Assembly: GCA_963924555.1 (NCBI GenBank)
Contig: OZ004587.1
Location: 7,580,075 to 7,644,074 of the forward strand
Direction: 5' to 3'
Origin: Crambe crambe
Lineage: Eukaryota; Porifera; Demospongiae; Poecilosclerida; Crambeidae
Length of the DNA stretch: 64,000 nt
Position numbers and translations under genes: made by a program. The notes below the pieces were generated by a model that saw nothing but the letters and a program-made list of their open reading frames with translations, was not told where the DNA came from and did not search any database. Shown here in pieces: positions 26,596 through 37,264 of the stretch. Position 1 is the stretch's first letter. Every line of letters starts with the position of its first letter.

Positions 26596-27689
26596 ATGTT
26601 CGTGTAACATATCCAATTGGCGAGCAAAGCACTTTTTAGGCTAAGATAATTATTGCTGTGGTGGCAGCAGGACTTTCTTTCTTCTGCAACTTCTGGCTCC
26701 ATTGCTATGCCTGGACTTTCTTATGCCCTGTGCAGGTGCTAGTATGATTATAGTCTCTATGGAGATTCTCAAATTTGTAATTTGAACTTTGACCCTGACG
26801 TGCACATAATCATGTCAGGTTGTAAGATTTGTTAGCGAGCTTACTTCGCTCGTCCAATCACAACAATTTCACCTGTTAAAAAAAGAATGGTCCCTATCAA
26901 TTTCAAAGTTTGCATATGAAATTAACGACCTGCCCAACCTAGTAACTGCAAGCTGGCATTATTAGGATCCCCCAGGTCATTAAATTAATTACACCAGGGA
27001 TCTACCCACAGCACTCAGCAGACACTTTTCACGGATCATTGGGAAAGGACTTACCAAATAGGGGCGCCCTCAATTACAAAGGTCGAAGAGATAAGCCATT
27101 AGGAGATGTCACGCTACAAATAAGGTGATATTATCCCTACATAGGTATTCCATAGCAACCACCAGATGGACCCAATCATCAAAGTGGTGTGAATAGAGAG
27201 GTGGTACGGTCTTATTAGAGAGGTCACAGATGATAGATGCAGAAACCTGTCTAGACTACCCGATCAAAGTGGTCTGAAAAATAGTGAGGTGATCTTAGGC
27301 TTAATTTCAAAGGCAAAATATTCATACAAAGACTCGCTCCAAATGACCAAATAGGGTAAATTTTACTAAATGTCTATCAGACTCTGAGCTATCCCTGATT
27401 GTCAGGCTTGAACCCAGTCACCCATAAATAAACAAATTTAAATCACTTTATTTGAAGTCTCCCCGACAAAGTCCACTTTAATGAAATTAACGAGACAGGA
27501 ATAGGAGACTGATAATGATATTCAAGACCTTTAGGTCTGCACTTAATTGTATGATTTGGACTGCAGCTCATTAGGAGCTGACCAATCAGATAATGGGTCG
27601 CTAAGTCCCACTTAGATATGCAGGATCGGGTTACAGGATAAGTACACGCTGACTAGCAACTTGAGTTGTTTATCAGAGAAGAGTCTACA

Positions 27690-28060
27690 TACAGTGAAAG
27701 AACCTCCAAATAATGGACACATTTGGGACCCATCCTTTTGTCCTTTGTAGAGAGGTTGTCCTCCTTTGGAGGTTTTTTTTCATATAGAGTGTATATACAA
27801 AGGTACTTTTAGATTGTCCCTTTGTCGAGAGGTTTGTCCTCTTCAGAGTGTCCCTTATCTGAGGAACCTTTCCACTGCATTTGCTGTGACAGGGTTTTGC
27901 AGAATCTTTGCAACAGAGCTTGAAGACGGAAGACCCAAGACCGTTCCTTATTTGGAAGTAGTGGTAGAGTAGTGGTAGCTAGGTCTGGACCACAGCAGTA
28001 TAGCTCTATCACAACAATTTGAGCATATTCTTGTTGCAAAGATTCTGCAAAACCCGTCTG
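27690..28060. repeat. Family B element adjoining a palindromic element
   Basis: A family B copy (about 27,690-27,870, from GTGAAAGAACCTCCAAATAA to GAGGAACCTTTCCAC) is followed by a pair of inverted arms: GGGTTTTGCAGAATCTTTGC at 27,892 and its reverse complement ending at about 28,053. The arms enclose ~115 bases. Confidence 0.75.
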
Positions 28061-29015
28061 TATGTGATATTTAAATTTAATTGGCACTGATTTAAAAATA
28101 CTACTTTCTACCAGCCAAACTGCAGTTAAATTTGTCTCAGACATTTTGTCTTGTGTCAGACAGTTGTAAGTGGAGAGAGACAGTCTGACAGATCATGATA
28201 CAGAAGGAAACAATTTATGCTATAGACTTGAAATTCAAGTTGCTTCTTCTCGATGTACATAGACAGTTGATGTACATAGACGGTCGGATTGACCAGACCT
28301 TCAACAATGCAGTATCAACCTCACTAGTTTCCTCATCGTGTCTGCACATGATACACCTCATGATGTCACCTCAAGGGGGCTAAGCTGTGATAAATCCTCG
28401 AGGAAAAGAGATAATTTGCCTTAATATTCCATTCCTACGTATAAATTTCTCTGCACCTTTCTCAAATTCTCAAAGGATTGCCTTAAAATTCTTTGGCCTA
28501 GGGCCTTACTCAAATTTCCACACGCTTCAAATTTGATTGGTCACGATTCAGTCAGACACTACGGTTCCCTAATGCCCTAAAAATGATATTTGGTCTACCA
28601 TTTCCCCAAAAAATGATCACGGAAATGATCAATTTACCACCAGCACTTATTTCTAGCAGTGTCTTAATATTCCTTTTTTTTAATTTTTATTTTTATTTCT
28701 CTTGTCCCCGTCCCCAGGCTATGTCTCTCATTGTTTACTTAGTAAACAGAGCTTTCCTTCCTCCCATGAAGGATGAAATAGACACCTTAATGGATGTCTC
28801 CTTCCCTCCTCCCTTCAGTGACTATCACCTATACTACATTACATCCTGTTTTCCCTCTATCCTCAATGAACTTTGAACTCTGTATTTATACCTACTGGTT
28901 TAGAGTTACAATTCCACTTTTTTAAAAAAGAGAGAACCTGACACTTGAGAACTTCCTTATTCCCATCATTATGGTTCAAATCTTACATCATGATGAAAGG
29001 TTGGATCAATTTGAT
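28060..29015. other. No gene recognised with confidence
   Basis: Contains one possible plus-strand terminal exon (28,722-28,876) after a long pyrimidine tract ending ccccgtccccag, listed under rejected items. Otherwise AT-rich DNA. Confidence 0.35.
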
Positions 29016-29019
29016 ATAT

Positions 29020-29260
29020 TATTGGTGGGGGGAAGGGGAAGAGGGAGAGGAGAGGAGGGAAGGAGAGGGGAGAGGAGGGAGGGGGAAGAGGGAGAGGAGG
29101 GGGAGGAGGGAAGGGGAGGGGAAAGGAGGGGGAAGGGGAGAGGAGGAGGAGGGGAAGGGGAGATGAGGAGGAGGGGGAGAGGAGAGGAGGGGAGAGGAGG
29201 GGGAGGGGAGGGGAGAGGAGGGGGAGGGGGAGGGGGAGATCGAGAGGAGGGAGGGGGAAA
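29020..29260. repeat. 240-bp purine-only tract (GGGGA/GGA-rich)
   Basis: Almost pure A/G on the plus strand, with irregular GGGGAGAGGAGG words and very few pyrimidines. It begins 8 bases beyond the stop codon of the LRMDA-like gene on the minus strand, so that gene's 3' untranslated region would open with a polypyrimidine tract. Arg/Gly/Glu or Pro/Leu/Ser frames through it are artefacts. Confidence 0.9.
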
Positions 29261-29267
29261 TAGAGAT

Positions 29268-31257
29268 TCAAAAGGGGAAGACAGGGAAAGAGAGTCTGAC
29301 TAAGAATGTCAGTTGTTGACTCACAAGTGTGTTTGGAGAGTCTCCTTTGTTTAAGGTGCTTGATGCTCTTCTTCGGCCATAGATTTTTAGGGCTGCTTCT
29401 TTCTCTTCCCTTGAGATTATTGTGTCGTCCAGGTACTCCAGTCTCGGTAGGTGAGATATAACATACTGTCTGAAGAAAAGAAATTATAGAAACATACAAT
29501 TATTCACACTCCAGGACCTAGTAAACTGAACTCTCTATTGTGGACACTTTGGGACCTTGGAAATTGTCCTTCGTATAGAGGTGTCCTCAATACAGAGGTT
29601 GAAGGATTCACTAAAGTACAGTGTATTGTGGACACTTTGGGACCTTGGAAACTGTCCTTAGTATAGAGGTGTCTTCAAGGTTGAATGATACACTAAAGTA
29701 CAGTGGAACCTTGGACTCTTTGGGACCTTGGAAATTGTCTTTAGTATAGAGATGTCCTCAATACAGAGGTGATTGATAAAGTAAAGGCATCATTATTGCA
29801 GAGACCTCCACTTTTGGTGCCAAAAAATAATAAAGTAACAAATAGGGTCACACCTGAAGTCTTGATAGTCTTGTTTCGATCCTCCATTGAAGTAACTAGG
29901 AGCAGCAGGATTGTTCATCATGCTCAGCTGTCGGAGGTGAGGGAAATGGGACACGATGGACTCCATGAAGATTGAGAGATTGGTGATCTTGTTCTTGTTG
30001 AGCCAGAGTATCTGGAGGTTTGGGATGGAGGGGAAGACAGTGTGGGAGGAAATCTCATTGGCGTCCAGGACGAGGGAGGTGAGTCCAGAGAGACCATGTA
30101 ATGATTGGAGATCACTGAGAGAGCAAACGTTAAGGACTATGTTATGTTAATGGTGCCCCTCCTAATTGACAAGAGGGGACCAAGCAGACTGGATTGAGTG
30201 CTAACAGGAACACACTAAAATACTAGAATACACACACCGGATACTAGAATCAATACCACAAGAATACTAGAATGCACACACTAGGATACTAATATGAGGA
30301 GGGGACCAAGCAGATCAGATTGATACTAGAATGCACACACCAGAATACTAGAATCACCACCATAGAATGCACACACTAGAATGAACACACAATATGCTAT
30401 GCCATGTCTGCATGTCCGTGGCAGACATTACTCCACATTACTCACAACTCAGATCAGGGACATGATAATTTAATATGCATAAACCCTTTACCCAACCAGT
30501 GACCCTTTACCTAAAGGACTTTGCTGATGCAGTATCCAATTTACTCACGGCTCAAGTATTATTGGTGTGACCAACCACTTTTACCCTACATACATGTAGC
30601 ATGTACAGACATGCACATAGATGGCATATGCTAGCTTATTGGGTATCAAGTAAATGCTACATACAGTGCTTATGTGATATCGACCAGACATGCTGTGCAC
30701 TTTTGTCCTGACAAACAAATAATGACCAGACATGCCAATATTGGCCAGAAAATGTCAGGCTGTTATCATAAGCTCTGCACTCAAATAGCTGCAAATATCA
30801 TTGGCAGTACATAGGGAAATCGACTGTCTGTGTAAGCTTACACATAGAACATTATGCTAGGCAGTTTTGTTTCCCACAATACGATCCTGCCAAATATGAA
30901 TACACACTGCATTGAAGTTTTAGTAGCTCTAGTTATGAATATATTTGGCTGCCTGGTTACCAACTTCCCTGGCCCCCTTGTTCGAGCTATTGTTGTCCCA
31001 GAACAACGATACTTTCATTCACGAGCAAGCACTAGCTAGCTCTGAACAATGACTAGTCTGCACTACATTTTGTAAGGATACGAGAACTTGTTATTACTGA
31101 GATCAAGGTGTTGGACGTGCTCCAGTCTTGCTATGCATTCTCGTGGTAGCTCTATCAGCTCCCTGTACGCGAGGCTGAGGTAGCAGTCCTTTTCGTCTTC
31201 CTTGTTCATGATCGTCACTTTCTCTCCTTCCGTGTTATACACCGTGTAATAAGACAT
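29268..31257 (-). CDS. LRMDA: LRMDA-like leucine-rich-repeat protein, 3 exons, 212 aa
   Basis: Exons 31,257-31,082, 30,114-29,854 and 29,469-29,268; introns have GT/AG ends and the joins (phase 2 both times) restore a continuous frame. The protein has an N-terminal stretch (MSYYTVYNTEGEKVTIMNKE), then LRRs: LSLAYRELIELP, HLDLSNNKFSDLQSL, SLVLDANEIS, ILWLNKNKITNL, QLSMMNNPAAPS, and the LRR-capping segment QDYQDFRQYVISHLPRLEYL followed by SREEREAALKIYG. This order, the 'LVLDxNxIS...FPxIPNLxxLxLNKNxIT' core and the cap match the family of human LRMDA (leucine-rich melanocyte differentiation-associated; recalled, not searched). Length is close to the human protein. The vertebrate protein is tied to melanocyte development and endosomal recycling, but a role here is unknown. 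It stands head to head with the NLR gene, with 239 bases between the start codons. Confidence 0.85.
29530..29772. repeat. Array of the 98-bp palindromic unit in LRMDA-like intron 2
   Basis: About two and a half degenerate copies of the unit seen at 1,100-1,510, lying within the 384-base intron between exons 2 and 3. The array accounts for most of the intron. Confidence 0.85.
30195..30385. repeat. 'actagaat(g/a)cacacac' tandem repeat in LRMDA-like intron 1
   Basis: Irregular copies of a 15-20 base unit (ACTAGAATGCACACACCAGA and variants), broken by two copies of 'gaggggaccaagcaga'. The rest of the 967-base intron shows no exon. Confidence 0.8.
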
Positions 31258-31496
31258 GCTGATTAACAGGTATGTTTTACGGGAATACCCGTGCGTGTCC
31301 TAGATCACATGCCTCGAATCCGAAGTAGTATCCTGAAATTATGGATATACGGTATATTTGCATTTAGTGGGAGGGGCTCTACGGGAGCTTGCTGGATTCT
31401 GCAGAGTGTATGGACTCCAAGGAGTATCACTGTAGTCAAGTGTAGCAGGAAGCTTGAGATTGCTCTAAAGAGTCACAGCTAGATCCATTGGTGGAA
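31258..31496. promoter_or_regulatory. Short bidirectional promoter region with a shared GGGAGGGGC box
   Basis: The 239 bases between the divergent LRMDA-like and NLR start codons must hold both promoters. The 18-base run ATTTAGTGGGAGGGGCTC (31,362-31,379) is present word for word upstream of three other loci of this cluster (35,348, 39,738, 61,787). The core GGGAGGGGC is a GC-box of the kind bound by Sp/KLF zinc-finger proteins (established for animals; binding here is inference). Confidence 0.6.
31401..31475 (+). pseudogene. Partial duplicate of the CARD exon 5' end
   Basis: Matches the first ~70 coding bases of the following exon (TGTAGCAGGAAGCTTGAGAT against TGTAGCAGGAAGCTGGAGAT) but is two bases shorter inside, so it is out of frame with its own ATG, and it runs into a stop at 31,480. 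It lies 25-95 bases upstream of the true start and would be in the 5' untranslated region of the NLR transcript. Confidence 0.75.
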
Positions 31497-34400
31497 ATGG
31501 CAGAGTCCAAGGAGTATTCCACTATTATCAAGTGTAGCAGGAAGCTGGAGATTGCTCTCAAGTCAGACAGAGATATAGCACAGTTTCTTTATGAGCAGAG
31601 ACTCCTCACAACAGATGTTTATGATCTTGTCAGCAGTCCAACGTCAAAATATTCTCCCTCTGAGAAATCTAGCATACTTGTGGCTGCAATCAGAGATCGA
31701 GTTGAACTCCATCCTCGCAATTACCATGTAGTGGTCAACTACATGCACCAGAACAACACAAGATACAGAGACATTATAGAGATTCTAGGTGAGAAGTATC
31801 AAGGACTTAACCTGACCACACCCACCCCTCCACCTGTACACAATGCCTCTAAGGGGACTACAGATCCTGGAGTTGGAGTACCAACAACTGCAAGTGTTTG
31901 CCTTCAACCTGGTATGTTTCAAAAGTACCTAATGCTAGATCTGTCTTGATGATAAATGCATTATAATGCTTCAGATTCTCCAAACGAACTAAGCATTGAA
32001 AATCTTCAAGGGAGGTTCAATGAAATTGTGCTACAAACGCGTAGACATATGAAAAAGATTGACATAGATGTTGAAGAATTCACAGCAGGCATTTTTGCTT
32101 TGACAGTTGAGAATAAACAGCACCACAGGGAGTTCCTTGAAAAGATTAAAAACGATATAGACACAGATAAAACTGTAGGAAAAATATGGGCAACTCTGAG
32201 TCTGTACTGGAATTTCCTCAATTACTCACTCCTGGAAATTTTGATCCACCATTTCGGGGATGATGATCTTAAAATCAAGATGAAGGAATATGTGAGGCAA
32301 CTGAAAAAATTTCGATCCAAAACACGTGTGCTGGACTTTGCAAAGTTCTGTATTAAGATCAATGAAGATTTAACAGAACACGATTTAAAAGATTTCGTCA
32401 TCAGTTTGGGGGAAAGTTGGGATGAGTGCACACTGGAAGATTTAGAAACATTAAAGGAAAATATCACTCAAAAATTTCTTCTCCCCTCATTTGCAATGAA
32501 CATTAAAGATATCAAACCAGGATCTATCATAGTTACATGGACACTTCCAACACTTATTGCATCAGCTCTCAGGGAAAACCTCAAAAACATGGACATAAAT
32601 GAATTCTGTAAGGAGAATGAAATCGAACACATCCTTATCGACAGCAAGGAGTGCAAATACTCACCCAAGGAGAAGTATTCTGACTACTTGAAGGACCTTT
32701 ATTCTAAAATGGAGGGGGAAAATCTTGCTGTTTTCAAATTAGCACGAATAGAGAAGGAGAATTTTAATAATAAAGGAGAAGCTGATGAATTCACTAAATC
32801 AACATGGAGAGGTGATGAAGATGATGTGATATACAAGAAATACCCCATGACAGAAGATAGAGTATGTTGTCCTCCTAATGACAGTAAGCCTCCTCGACTC
32901 ATCCTTATTGAGGGAGCTCCAGGTGTGGGTAAGACCACATTCAGTAAACAGTTTTGTCACAAGTGGTCTCAGGGCCAATATCTTAAAGACCACACCCTAC
33001 TGGTCCTCCTACAACTACGCAACAACAGAATGAAGTTGGCCAATAATGTATCTGACCTCTTCTTTCACCCTCACCTCAAGCAGGCCATAGCACAGGAAGT
33101 GGAGAGCACCCAAGGAGAGGGTGTGGCCCTGTTACTAGAGGGCTGGGACGAACTGGAAGAAGAGATGAGGGAAGAGGGCTGGGACGAACTGGAAGAAGAG
33201 AAAAAGCACTCCATATTCGTGGACCTGGTGTGTGGTCGTGCTCTACCTAAAGCCACTATAATTGTCACCAGTCGACCATGGGCCTCTAAGACCATTGTTG
33301 AGAGCTCTCATATTGAAGTGGATCAGCATATTGAACTATTGACTACTCCGAAGATCCAGTATGATCGAGTGATGAGTGAAGACAAAGTGAAGGCTGAAGA
33401 TAGAGAAGAATTTGAAGATTACATTTCATCAAACCCAGCAGTAAAGGCAGCCATGCACACTCCTGTTACTGCCAATATAATAACAGAAGTGTTTCAGTGG
33501 AGACGAGACACCAAGTCACCCCTTCCAACCACAATGACCCAACTCTATACATCGTACACATGTAAGTTGCTGACACAGCACTTTTTCAGTGGTGAGGCAC
33601 ACAGCCAACAATCACAGAAGATTCGAACTCTGGAAGAACTTCCTCCTGACATGCAGCAACAGCTGCAGACCATCAGTCGAGTGGCCTGGGAAGGAATCCT
33701 GAAGCAGCAGCTTACATTTAGTGGTCATGCAGTGAAGGAGTCACTTGGTTTGATGTTGACAACAGGAGAACTTTACAGTGAAGAGGACAGTCAGGTCTCC
33801 CGCCACTTTATCCACCTGACGCTGCAGGAATTCCTCGCAGCCTATCACATGCACATTAGCCAACTTAAACAAGAAGAGCAACAGGAAACTATTGAACACT
33901 ACACTCACATCAACCATCTCAAAGTCGTTGTCAAATTTTATTTCGGACTTTCAGAAGATGATCACGTTTTATCAATAATAACGAAATACCTCGCAAAAAG
34001 AGGTGATGTCAGTCCATACCAATGGATGTTTGAAACCAGCTGCAGGAACAATAAACCAAAACTGATTCGTGATATCATGAAGTCTGTCGAGTCAGTATCT
34101 GTTCATTCTACTTATAATTGGAGTCTACTCGACTACTACGGTGTAGGTTACTGTGTGTCCAACTCTTCTAGCAAGTGGGAGTTGAAATTCAGCTATTCTT
34201 CCATGGGAGATGACGAAATGGAGATGTTCCATCAAGGAATAATGAACAATACAAAATACGTTTCAACTCCTCACTTAGTGCTCTTGGACATCTCTCACAA
34301 TTCCTTCAGTGAGAAGAGAATGGCTAAACTCATCGAAACTCTTCGTAAGTCCAAAATCACATTAAAGAAATTGAAACTCACAGGAAATACTATTGGTGAA

Positions 34401-35114
34401 GATGGCGTGAAAGCGCTTCGTGAATTCCTGCGGGCTAAAAAAGATATTGAAGAACTAAATATCGATGGCTCCATGATCTCCATCATGGCAGATCACATTG
34501 AAACCTTTCCATTCAAGACCCTCAATATGAACTATACGGCAGTATCCATCGATAGCTGCACATCCTTGGCAACAATGCTGCGACACTCAGACTGCCAGCT
34601 GCAGGAGTTGCATATTTCTCATTGCAAGATTGATAGTTATGGAGCCAGAGAGATAGCAGAGGGACTAGTCCAGAACCATTCTGTGGAGGAAGTCTTTATG
34701 TTTGGGAATGAAAATATTGGAGATATCGGAGCAGGGAGTATTGCAGACATGCTTAAGGAAAACTCAACGATAGTGAAACTCGATTTGCATAACTGTGGAA
34801 TAACATCTGAAGGTTGTGTTCAATTGGAAAAAGAAGTGAGAAAGAACACTACGTTACGAGAGCTAGATCTGAGCTCAAATCGATTAGGGTTGGAGGGTGC
34901 CAAGGCATTAAGCAAGATCATTCAACATAATAACCTGGAGGAACTGAAATTACACAATGATGGTCACTCGTTGGAGAAGAAAGGGGTGGATCTTATGATG
35001 GAAAGTCTGGCCCAAAGGGACGCAGGCTTGAAGCGACTCACAATCACCTTATCACAGGAATATGAGCGACCTACAGACACTGGAGGCCAAGTGATATGGA
35101 AAAGTAAGGAATAG
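31497..35114 (+). CDS. CARD-NACHT-LRR receptor (sponge NLR), 2 exons, 1184 aa
   Basis: Exons 31,497-31,911 and 31,975-35,114; the 63-base intron (ggtatg...cttcag) is phase 1. Residues 1-105 form a CARD-like death-fold domain (LEIALKSDRDIAQFLYEQ, LLTTDVYDLV, RNYHVVVNYM). A short Thr/Pro linker leads to a helical domain (about 150-370) with WATLSLYWNFLNYSLLEIL and CTLEDLETLKENI. The NACHT ATPase follows: Walker A GAPGVGKTTF (about 452), Walker B LLLEGWDELEEE (about 524), sensor TSRPW (about 569), and the NLR helical motif HLTLQEFLAAYH (about 751). LRRs of the NLR type run from about 900 to the end. NLRs are cytosolic sensors that oligomerise through NACHT and signal through their death-fold domain. 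Walker B has Glu where Asp is more usual, and the GWDELEEE block is present twice in a row. Unlike its neighbours it ends just after the LRRs (KSKE), though a donor-like GTAAGG overlaps the last codons. Confidence 0.9.
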
Positions 35115-35184
35115 GGATGAAGCTACAGCAGTATCAGAACTTCTAGCTAGATCGATTTGTTTCTGAATTATGATCGCAAAAACT

Positions 35185-35593
35185 TTTTTTTTTCTCTATA
35201 GGGTTGTTATGACTGATGCAGCTGGACTGTTAAAAACTTCACAAGGAGATTCATTGACTGATGTGTCTGTAGCTAGTAATTATTCATAATCCTCCCACGT
35301 TATTATTATAGACTACGTAATTATCTACGGTTCAATGCATCACAAGAATTTAGTGGGAGGGGCTCATCTCTCGCAGTTGTTGTCGAAGACTTCGCTTGCA
35401 CATAATTATTGTAGGTAAACAGCTAGAACTAACCTATCCCATACTTACTTTGACATGGCATAAGAGTTAGCGATAAAAATCATATGTTAGAAAAAGAGTC
35501 TGGTTCACAGACTAAGCTAATGTATGCTAAACTTGCCAGCCACATTGGCTGATTGTAGCCATTTTCCATTATATAGTATGGCCACGTCCACTC
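35185..35593 (+). pseudogene. Upstream region and first 14 coding bases of a Death-domain gene, cut by an inversion
   Basis: This segment matches 39,590-40,012, the region upstream of the Death exon of the next NLR-like gene, through the shared box ATTTAGTGGGAGGGGCTC (35,348) and up to ATGGCCACGTCCAC. Similarity stops there. The rest of the exon lies on the opposite strand at 36,190-36,455, so the exon has been split by a local inversion. Confidence 0.8.
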
Positions 35594-35799
35594 GTACATT
35601 GCAGCATTCTAGTATGCCTTTTCGATAAAATTAATGGAGTCTCTAGAAGCAGCACTGCAGCATCTACTTCTGCTACTCAGAGCTTAGGCTATGAACGCCC
35701 AAGAGACACGCAGATGAAAGAATTTGTCAAAAACTAGCTAGAACTTCAGCTTGATTATGAGGAGCTTAGCTACTGCCTGCTATTGGTGCAGGAACATCT

Positions 35800-36060
35800 T
35801 CCCAAATTTTTCAAGATAAACCTTGACTCTCCACTACCTCCTTCATGAGAGACCTCCATGCTAAGATGACTCCAAGGGAAGGAGCTGCAGTAGGTTTCAA
35901 GTTTCTTATCTCCTTTGCTGACTCGGGAACATATGTGTGTATGTGTGACATCATAATTATTATGTCACCTGTGCACTGACAAAATAATTGCATTTTACTG
36001 TATAGCATGTTCCCAGACCCTTTCCTTCCCTTGCAGTTGGTAAGGGTCAGCCACGCAAGA
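35800..36060 (-). pseudogene. Inverted copy of intron sequence downstream of the Death exon
   Basis: On the minus strand this reads as a copy of 40,860-41,100, the sequence downstream of the Death exon at 40,000. Shared words include GAAACTTGAAACCTACTGCA and CTCCTTCCCTTGGAGTCATC. It contains an open frame (SAKEIRNLKPTAAPSLGVIL) that is closed by a stop in the other copy, so I treat it as non-coding. Confidence 0.6.
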
Positions 36061-36189
36061 CTATACAAATTATCACTCTTAGCTACAGCCCTGTATCCTC
36101 ATAGTTAATAGCTATCCATTATACAAAGGTGGCTATTGATTAAATAAACCTTGTCCCTGGTAACTACGCATCATATTGGTGGAAGCAAC

Positions 36190-36455
36190 CCCTCCATGAC
36201 CAACACTGTCTAGGGCCTTGATCAAACATGTCCAAGATGGAGAGCCACTATTTTTTTTAACACATAGTCTGCCCCATTGAGCCAGGCATGCACCATATCT
36301 TCTGGCAGGTCCTTCATCCTCTTAAGTTTGGCAAAATCCAGACCAAGAGCAGTCCCCAGTTCTATCAACTCTTCATCTTTTAAGACCTTCTGACTCTTAC
36401 AGACTTCAAAGTGATTTGCCACAGATAAACTATCTCTCAGAGAGAGGATGTAACA
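36190..36455 (-). pseudogene. Broken Death-domain exon (inverted copy)
   Basis: Minus-strand reading gives LSVANHFEVCKSQKVLKDEE, LIELGTALGLDFAKLKRMKD and LPEDMVHAWLNGADYVLKK, a Death domain nearly identical to that at 40,020-40,280. A run of A has gained two bases compared with the other copy, shifting the frame before SGSPSWTCLIKALDSVG. It has also lost its start codon, which lies in the other orientation at 35,578. It is therefore a pseudogene of the host's own receptor family. Confidence 0.85.
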
Positions 36456-36459
36456 TCAC

Positions 36460-37260
36460 TTTACCTCTACAAATTCTTCCAGATACGAATTTTTCACTCA
36501 TATTCCAAGGCTATGGAACTCAGTCCCCACAATAGACTTAAAAATATCATTAATTACCATCAAACATAAAACTTACAGGATTTTCTATACAAAAACTTTC
36601 TGGCCAAGTTCGAATCATCTAACGTGTGTTCATTCCATGTCCTTGCATGACACTTCTCATCCCCCCACTCTTTTGAACTCTCTCAATGGCTGCAATGCAG
36701 ACCATCAGTATATTCACTATTCTTAAGTCCATTTACTCTTTTGTGTCACTTTTGAGCATTAAAACTGTAAAAAACAACAAAAAACTAACTACATACTTTA
36801 AAGACACTCCATGCCGATAATAATTAAGTAGAATGCATCTAGACTCAGTTTCTAGCTAGCTAGCTACAAGCATAATAAGCACCTATGAAAAATCAGGTCT
36901 TAACCCGCTCTTTCTCTTCTTCTTGAAGAAAAGAACTCCTTTTGTACATTGAACGTAGATAGCTCTTGTCTTCACTGCAGTCTGGGGAGTAGCGCTGCTC
37001 AGTTATGTATGAGAAAGTTATGTCGAGGTTGTATAGAGTTCATTTCTAGTTCTCCACTTGATTCACTATGCACGCATGTCCAGATAATTTTTTGTCAAGG
37101 GGTCTACTTTTTTCTTGGAAAAAAATGGACCCCCGGTCTAAATGTTTCGTGATAGTACATAACAGTCATGGTACACTGTAAAATATTAAATTTTGCCCCC
37201 CCCCCCCCCCCCAATTGAAATTTGTTTCTTCAACTTATGGTAGTATGGATGAATGAATAG
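36460..37260. other. No gene recognised
   Basis: AT-rich spacer between the inverted Death copy and the 3' end of the Delta-like gene. It contains a C17 run at 37,195-37,212 and a GCTAGCTAGCTA run. An open frame at 36,949-37,152 has no recognisable motif. Confidence 0.45.
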
Positions 37261-37264
37261 CTAG

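Noticed and set aside
26420-26702. His/Thr and Cys/Met/Phe repeat peptides
   Set aside because: Pure readings of the GTATGTTT microsatellite.
28722-28876. Possible plus-strand terminal exon (MSLIVYLVNRAFLPPMKDEI...)
   Set aside because: A good pyrimidine tract and AG precede it, but no partner exon, phase or domain could be established.
28969-29499. Long Pro/Leu/Ser frame on the minus strand and Arg/Gly/Glu frames on the plus strand
   Set aside because: They read through the purine tract; only the part 29,268-29,469 is real, in another frame, as the last LRMDA-like exon.
35104-35215. Extra 3' exon for the NACHT gene using the GTAAGG donor at 35,104 and the acceptor ctctatag near 35,201
   Set aside because: The spliced frame would stop after three residues, and the acceptor lies in the duplicated upstream region of a Death gene. 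The unspliced stop at 35,112 is simpler.
35811-36068. 85-codon minus-strand frame (SAKEIRNLKPTAAPSLG)
   Set aside because: The duplicate at 40,900-41,050 is closed by a stop and lies in an intron, so coding conservation is not supported.
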